Shown piece after piece: positions 7,713-9,348 of a DNA stretch of 9,348 bases. Where the stretch lies: assembly GCA_039808325.1 (NCBI GenBank), contig JBDHSU010000147.1, forward strand, positions 1 to 9,348, written 5' to 3'. How positions within the stretch are numbered: the first letter of the stretch is position 1; each line of letters starts with the position of its first letter. Position numbers and translations under genes: made by a program. The notes beneath the pieces were generated by a model. The model was not told the origin of the DNA and did no database searches. It worked only from the letters and a program-made list of their open reading frames with translations. This DNA comes from JAFKKS01 sp039808325 (lineage in GTDB: Bacteria; Pseudomonadota; Alphaproteobacteria; Rhizobiales; Xanthobacteraceae).

Positions 7713-7732
7713 ACGCATGGTTAAAAATGCGT
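7713..7732. repeat. Perfect inverted repeat ACGCAT-N8-ATGCGT
   Basis: The 20 bp element ACGCATGGTTAAAAATGCGT has perfect 6 bp arms around an A+T-rich centre, the usual look of a dimeric regulator site. On the minus strand it contains TTAACCAT, which resembles the half-site described for the cell-cycle regulator CtrA in Caulobacter. It lies 51 nt before the transporter start and about 205 nt from tolQ. An in-frame ATG at 7717 inside it could extend the transporter by 22 residues but has no ribosome binding site. Confidence 0.4.
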
Positions 7733-7782
7733 TACGGCCGATTCTTCCCGGGATTCGGCGGGGAATTCGGAAAGGCCAAGCC

Positions 7783-8991
7783 ATGTCGCTGAGCGGTCGC
7801 CCCCTCCTGGTCGCCATGTGCATCGGACAGGTCGGCAACCTGCTTCCGCACGTGATCGTGCCGGCGATCATGGCGCAGCACCTGATACCGCTATGGGGAT
7901 TGACCGCCACCGAGGCGGGGCTGATGGCTGGTGCTTTCACCTTCGGCTACATGCTGTCCGTTCCGGTCCTGACGGCGCTGACCGATCGCTTCGATGCGCG
8001 GATCATCCTGGCGGGAGGGTCGGCCCTGTGCGGCGGCGCCGCGCTGGCTTTCGGCGCTCTCGCGCAGGGGCTGTGGTCGGCGATCGCGCTGTGGGCGCTC
8101 GTCGGCATCGGCTTCGGCGGCGCCTATATGCCCGGCCTCAAGGCGCTGACCGACCGGCTGCCGCCCGGCGAGACCTCGCGCGCGGTCACGTTCTATACGT
8201 CGAGCTTCTCCTTCGGCGTCGGCCTTTCCTTTCTGGTGGCGCAGGTTGTCGCCGACCGGTTCGGCTGGCGCGCCGCTTTCTTCGTCACCGGCCTCGGCCC
8301 GCTCCTGATGGTTGCAACCTGCTTTCGCCTCGCGCCACACAGGCCCTCTCCGGCGAAAGGGGCCTTGCTCGATTTCCGTCCGGTGTTCCGTAACCACTCG
8401 GCGCTCGGATATATCCTCGGCTACGGCGCGCACTGTTTCGAACTTTACGGGGTGCGCACCTGGATCGTCGCCTTCTGGGTCTTTGTCGCCGCCCACAACA
8501 ACGGCGCGGGGGTTCTCTCTCCCATTGCCGTCAGCGTCCTCGTGACGCTTTTGGCGGCCCCGGCCAGCATTATCGGCAACGAACTCGCAATCCGTTTCGG
8601 CCGCCACCGAGCCATCAGTATCGTGATGGTATGCTCCGCAGCCCTGGCGGTCGCCATCGGGCTTTCGACCGACGGGTCCCCGTCTTTGCTCCTCGCGCTC
8701 ATCCTCCTCCATGCGCTGACGGTGAACGGCGATTCCGGCGCGCTGACTTCGGGGATGACGGCCAGCGCCGTTCCCGCCTTCCGGGGGGCCACCATGGCCC
8801 TGCACTCGACCATCGGGTTCGGCCTGTCCGCCGTGGGCGCCTGGGGTACAGGCGCGGCCCTCGATGCCGCGGGAGGCCCTCTGAGCGCGAGCGGATGGCG
8901 CGCCGCCTTCTTTCTTTTCGCGGCAGGGATTCTTCTCGGGCCACTCGCGCTATGGTGGTCGCGTCGCAAGCGCGGCGCGGCATCGGCTTAG
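7783..8991 (+). CDS. Major facilitator superfamily transporter, substrate unknown
   Basis: Predicted inner-membrane secondary transporter of 402 residues with about twelve hydrophobic helices and a central cytoplasmic loop near residues 183-205. The first-half loop 2-3 motif appears as ALTDRFDARIIL (65-76), a variant of the MFS signature with Asp68 and Arg69 kept. The second half has the related NELAIRFGRHRAI (266-278). The heptapeptide GWRAAFF occurs twice, at 161-167 and 371-377, at matching places in the two six-helix halves. The start is MSLSGRPL, with GGAAAGG at 7769-7775, seven bases upstream. The frame is open back to 7624, but that part is Arg/Pro-rich, not membrane-like, and lacks a ribosome binding site. 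Overall look is closest to the cyanate/nitrate-type or general drug-efflux MFS groups; substrate and direction cannot be given. It diverges from tolQ and precedes a dehydrogenase gene on the same strand. Confidence 0.88.
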   Translation: MSLSGRPLLVAMCIGQVGNLLPHVIVPAIMAQHLIPLWGLTATEAGLMAGAFTFGYMLSVPVLTALTDRFDARIILAGGSALCGGAALAFGALAQGLWSAIALWALVGIGFGGAYMPGLKALTDRLPPGETSRAVTFYTSSFSFGVGLSFLVAQVVADRFGWRAAFFVTGLGPLLMVATCFRLAPHRPSPAKGALLDFRPVFRNHSALGYILGYGAHCFELYGVRTWIVAFWVFVAAHNNGAGVLSPIAVSVLVTLLAAPASIIGNELAIRFGRHRAISIVMVCSAALAVAIGLSTDGSPSLLLALILLHALTVNGDSGALTSGMTASAVPAFRGATMALHSTIGFGLSAVGAWGTGAALDAAGGPLSASGWRAAFFLFAAGILLGPLALWWSRRKRGAASA

Positions 8992-8993
8992 CC

Positions 8994-9012
8994 GAACGAT
9001 GGAAGGTCGTTC
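8994..9012 (+). other. Small hairpin after the MFS gene
   Basis: GAACGA (8994-8999) and TCGTTC (9007-9012) form a perfect 6 bp stem with a 7 nt loop, starting two bases after the transporter stop codon. No T-run follows, so it is at best a weak or Rho-assisted terminator, or a 3' end stabiliser. Confidence 0.3.
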
Positions 9013-9113
9013 CTCACAATCTTCCCGCCCGGCATTGAATCGGAGGGCGCGTTTATGCCATCCGTTTTCGGACGCCCCTCATCCGCCCCCTTCCCGTCAC
9101 GTCTCCACTCTCC

Positions 9114-9138
9114 ATCGAAATTCTCTCTATCGAAATTC
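9114..9138. repeat. Tandem direct repeat ATCGAAATTC upstream of the dehydrogenase gene
   Basis: The decamer ATCGAAATTC occurs at 9114-9123 and again at 9129-9138, separated by TCTCT. The second copy ends just before the AGGTG ribosome binding site of the next gene. A repeat period of 15 bp is not a whole number of helical turns. It may be a regulator site or a small duplication. The remaining sequence from 8992 to 9148 is pyrimidine-rich and shows no gene. Confidence 0.5.
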
Positions 9139-9148
9139 AGGTGCCTCG

Positions 9149-9348
9149 ATGTCCCATGACAGTCTGCTCGATGATGCGCTTATCCGCCTGGACGAGGCGG
9201 CGACCCACCTCAATGTCGACCCGGACGTCATCGAGAAACTGAAATACGCGCGGGAGACGACCAAGGTCCGCCTGATGATCCGCATGGACGACGGCTCGCG
9301 CAAATCCTTCATCGCCTGGCGCTGCCGCTACGACGACACGCGCGGCCC
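9149..9348 (+). CDS. Glu/Leu/Phe/Val dehydrogenase, N-terminal fragment
   Basis: Start of an NAD(P)-dependent amino acid dehydrogenase, most likely glutamate dehydrogenase, which interconverts glutamate with 2-oxoglutarate and ammonium in the cytoplasm. Only 66 codons are present before the right edge. The recognisable part is the dimerisation-domain text LNVDPDVIEKLKYARETTKV, then VRLMIRMDDGSRKSFIAWRCRYDDTRGP, which lines up with the family pattern of Met-Asp-Asp-Gly, a beta strand, and Asp-X-Arg-Gly-Pro before the substrate-binding Lys-Gly-Gly loop. That loop and the Rossmann domain lie outside the window, so substrate and cofactor cannot be decided. The ATG start has AGGTG at 9139-9143, five bases upstream. 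The gene follows the transporter by 157 nt and may or may not share its transcript. Confidence 0.85.
   Translation, partial: MSHDSLLDDALIRLDEAATHLNVDPDVIEKLKYARETTKVRLMIRMDDGSRKSFIAWRCRYDDTRG

Larger units (their letters stand above)
7509..7782. promoter_or_regulatory. Divergent tolQ / MFS transporter intergenic region
   Basis: This gap of 274 nt must hold the promoters for tolQ on the minus strand and for the transporter on the plus strand. It contains A+T-rich patches at about 7651-7675 and 7717-7729 that stand out from the G+C-rich surroundings. On the minus strand TTGACT (7662-7657) is a fair -35 element, but no convincing -10 sits 16-18 nt downstream. I found no clear promoter for the plus strand. 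Palindromes and a leader hairpin inside it are listed separately. Confidence 0.6.

Noticed and set aside
7624..7782. Longer N-terminus for the MFS protein, from 7624 or from 7717
   Set aside because: No ribosome binding site precedes either ATG, the added residues are basic and Pro-rich, and GGAAAGG is well placed for the start at 7783.
7891..8805. A 304 codon minus-strand open frame opposite the MFS gene
   Set aside because: Its highly charged Arg/Glu/Gly composition is a shadow of hydrophobic membrane codons on the plus strand.

Overview
The window reads as a piece of an alphaproteobacterial chromosome, most likely from the Hyphomicrobiales or a nearby order. The evidence is the high G+C content with strong third-position G/C bias, the gene order tolQ-tolR-tolA-tolB-pal-cpoB-tilS-ftsH, and alphaproteobacterial-looking Pal, TolA and TolQ sequences. 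The order-level placement is an inference and was not tested by a tree.

Layout. Positions 1-7508 hold eight genes on the minus strand. In transcription order they are tolQ (7508-6813), tolR (6803-6348), tolA (6351-5377), tolB (5341-3968), pal (3773-3276), cpoB (3142-1928), tilS (1941-889) and the first 248 codons of ftsH (746-1, running off the left edge). Spacing is tight within tolQ-R-A-B: a 9 nt gap, a 4 nt overlap, then a 35 nt gap. It then opens to 194 nt before pal and 133 nt before cpoB. tilS overlaps cpoB by 14 nt, and ftsH follows after 142 nt. A good intrinsic terminator lies just after pal, so tolQRAB-pal looks like one unit, cpoB-tilS a second, and ftsH has a promoter candidate of its own with heat-shock character.

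Positions 7509-7782 are a divergent intergenic region with two inverted repeats. From there a 12-helix major facilitator superfamily (MFS) transporter runs on the plus strand (7783-8991). After a 157 nt gap carrying a 10 bp direct repeat, the first 66 codons of a Glu/Leu/Phe/Val dehydrogenase begin at 9149 and leave the window on the right.

How the genes work together. TolQ and TolR form the proton-motive-force motor in the inner membrane, and TolA transmits its energy across the periplasm. TolB and the lipoprotein Pal link this to the outer membrane and peptidoglycan, and CpoB coordinates the machine with cell-wall synthesis at division. TilS (tRNA-Ile2 lysidine synthase) and FtsH (membrane AAA+ protease) are unrelated in mechanism but are usual neighbours in this lineage. 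The transporter and dehydrogenase have no visible link to Tol-Pal.

Novelty. I see no new multigene system here. The second-look items are mostly regulatory: a pal leader with two mutually exclusive hairpins next to a strong Shine-Dalgarno sequence, a heat-shock-like promoter before ftsH, a terminator/promoter overlap between pal and cpoB, operator-like palindromes in the divergent region, and a probable Tat signal on TolB.
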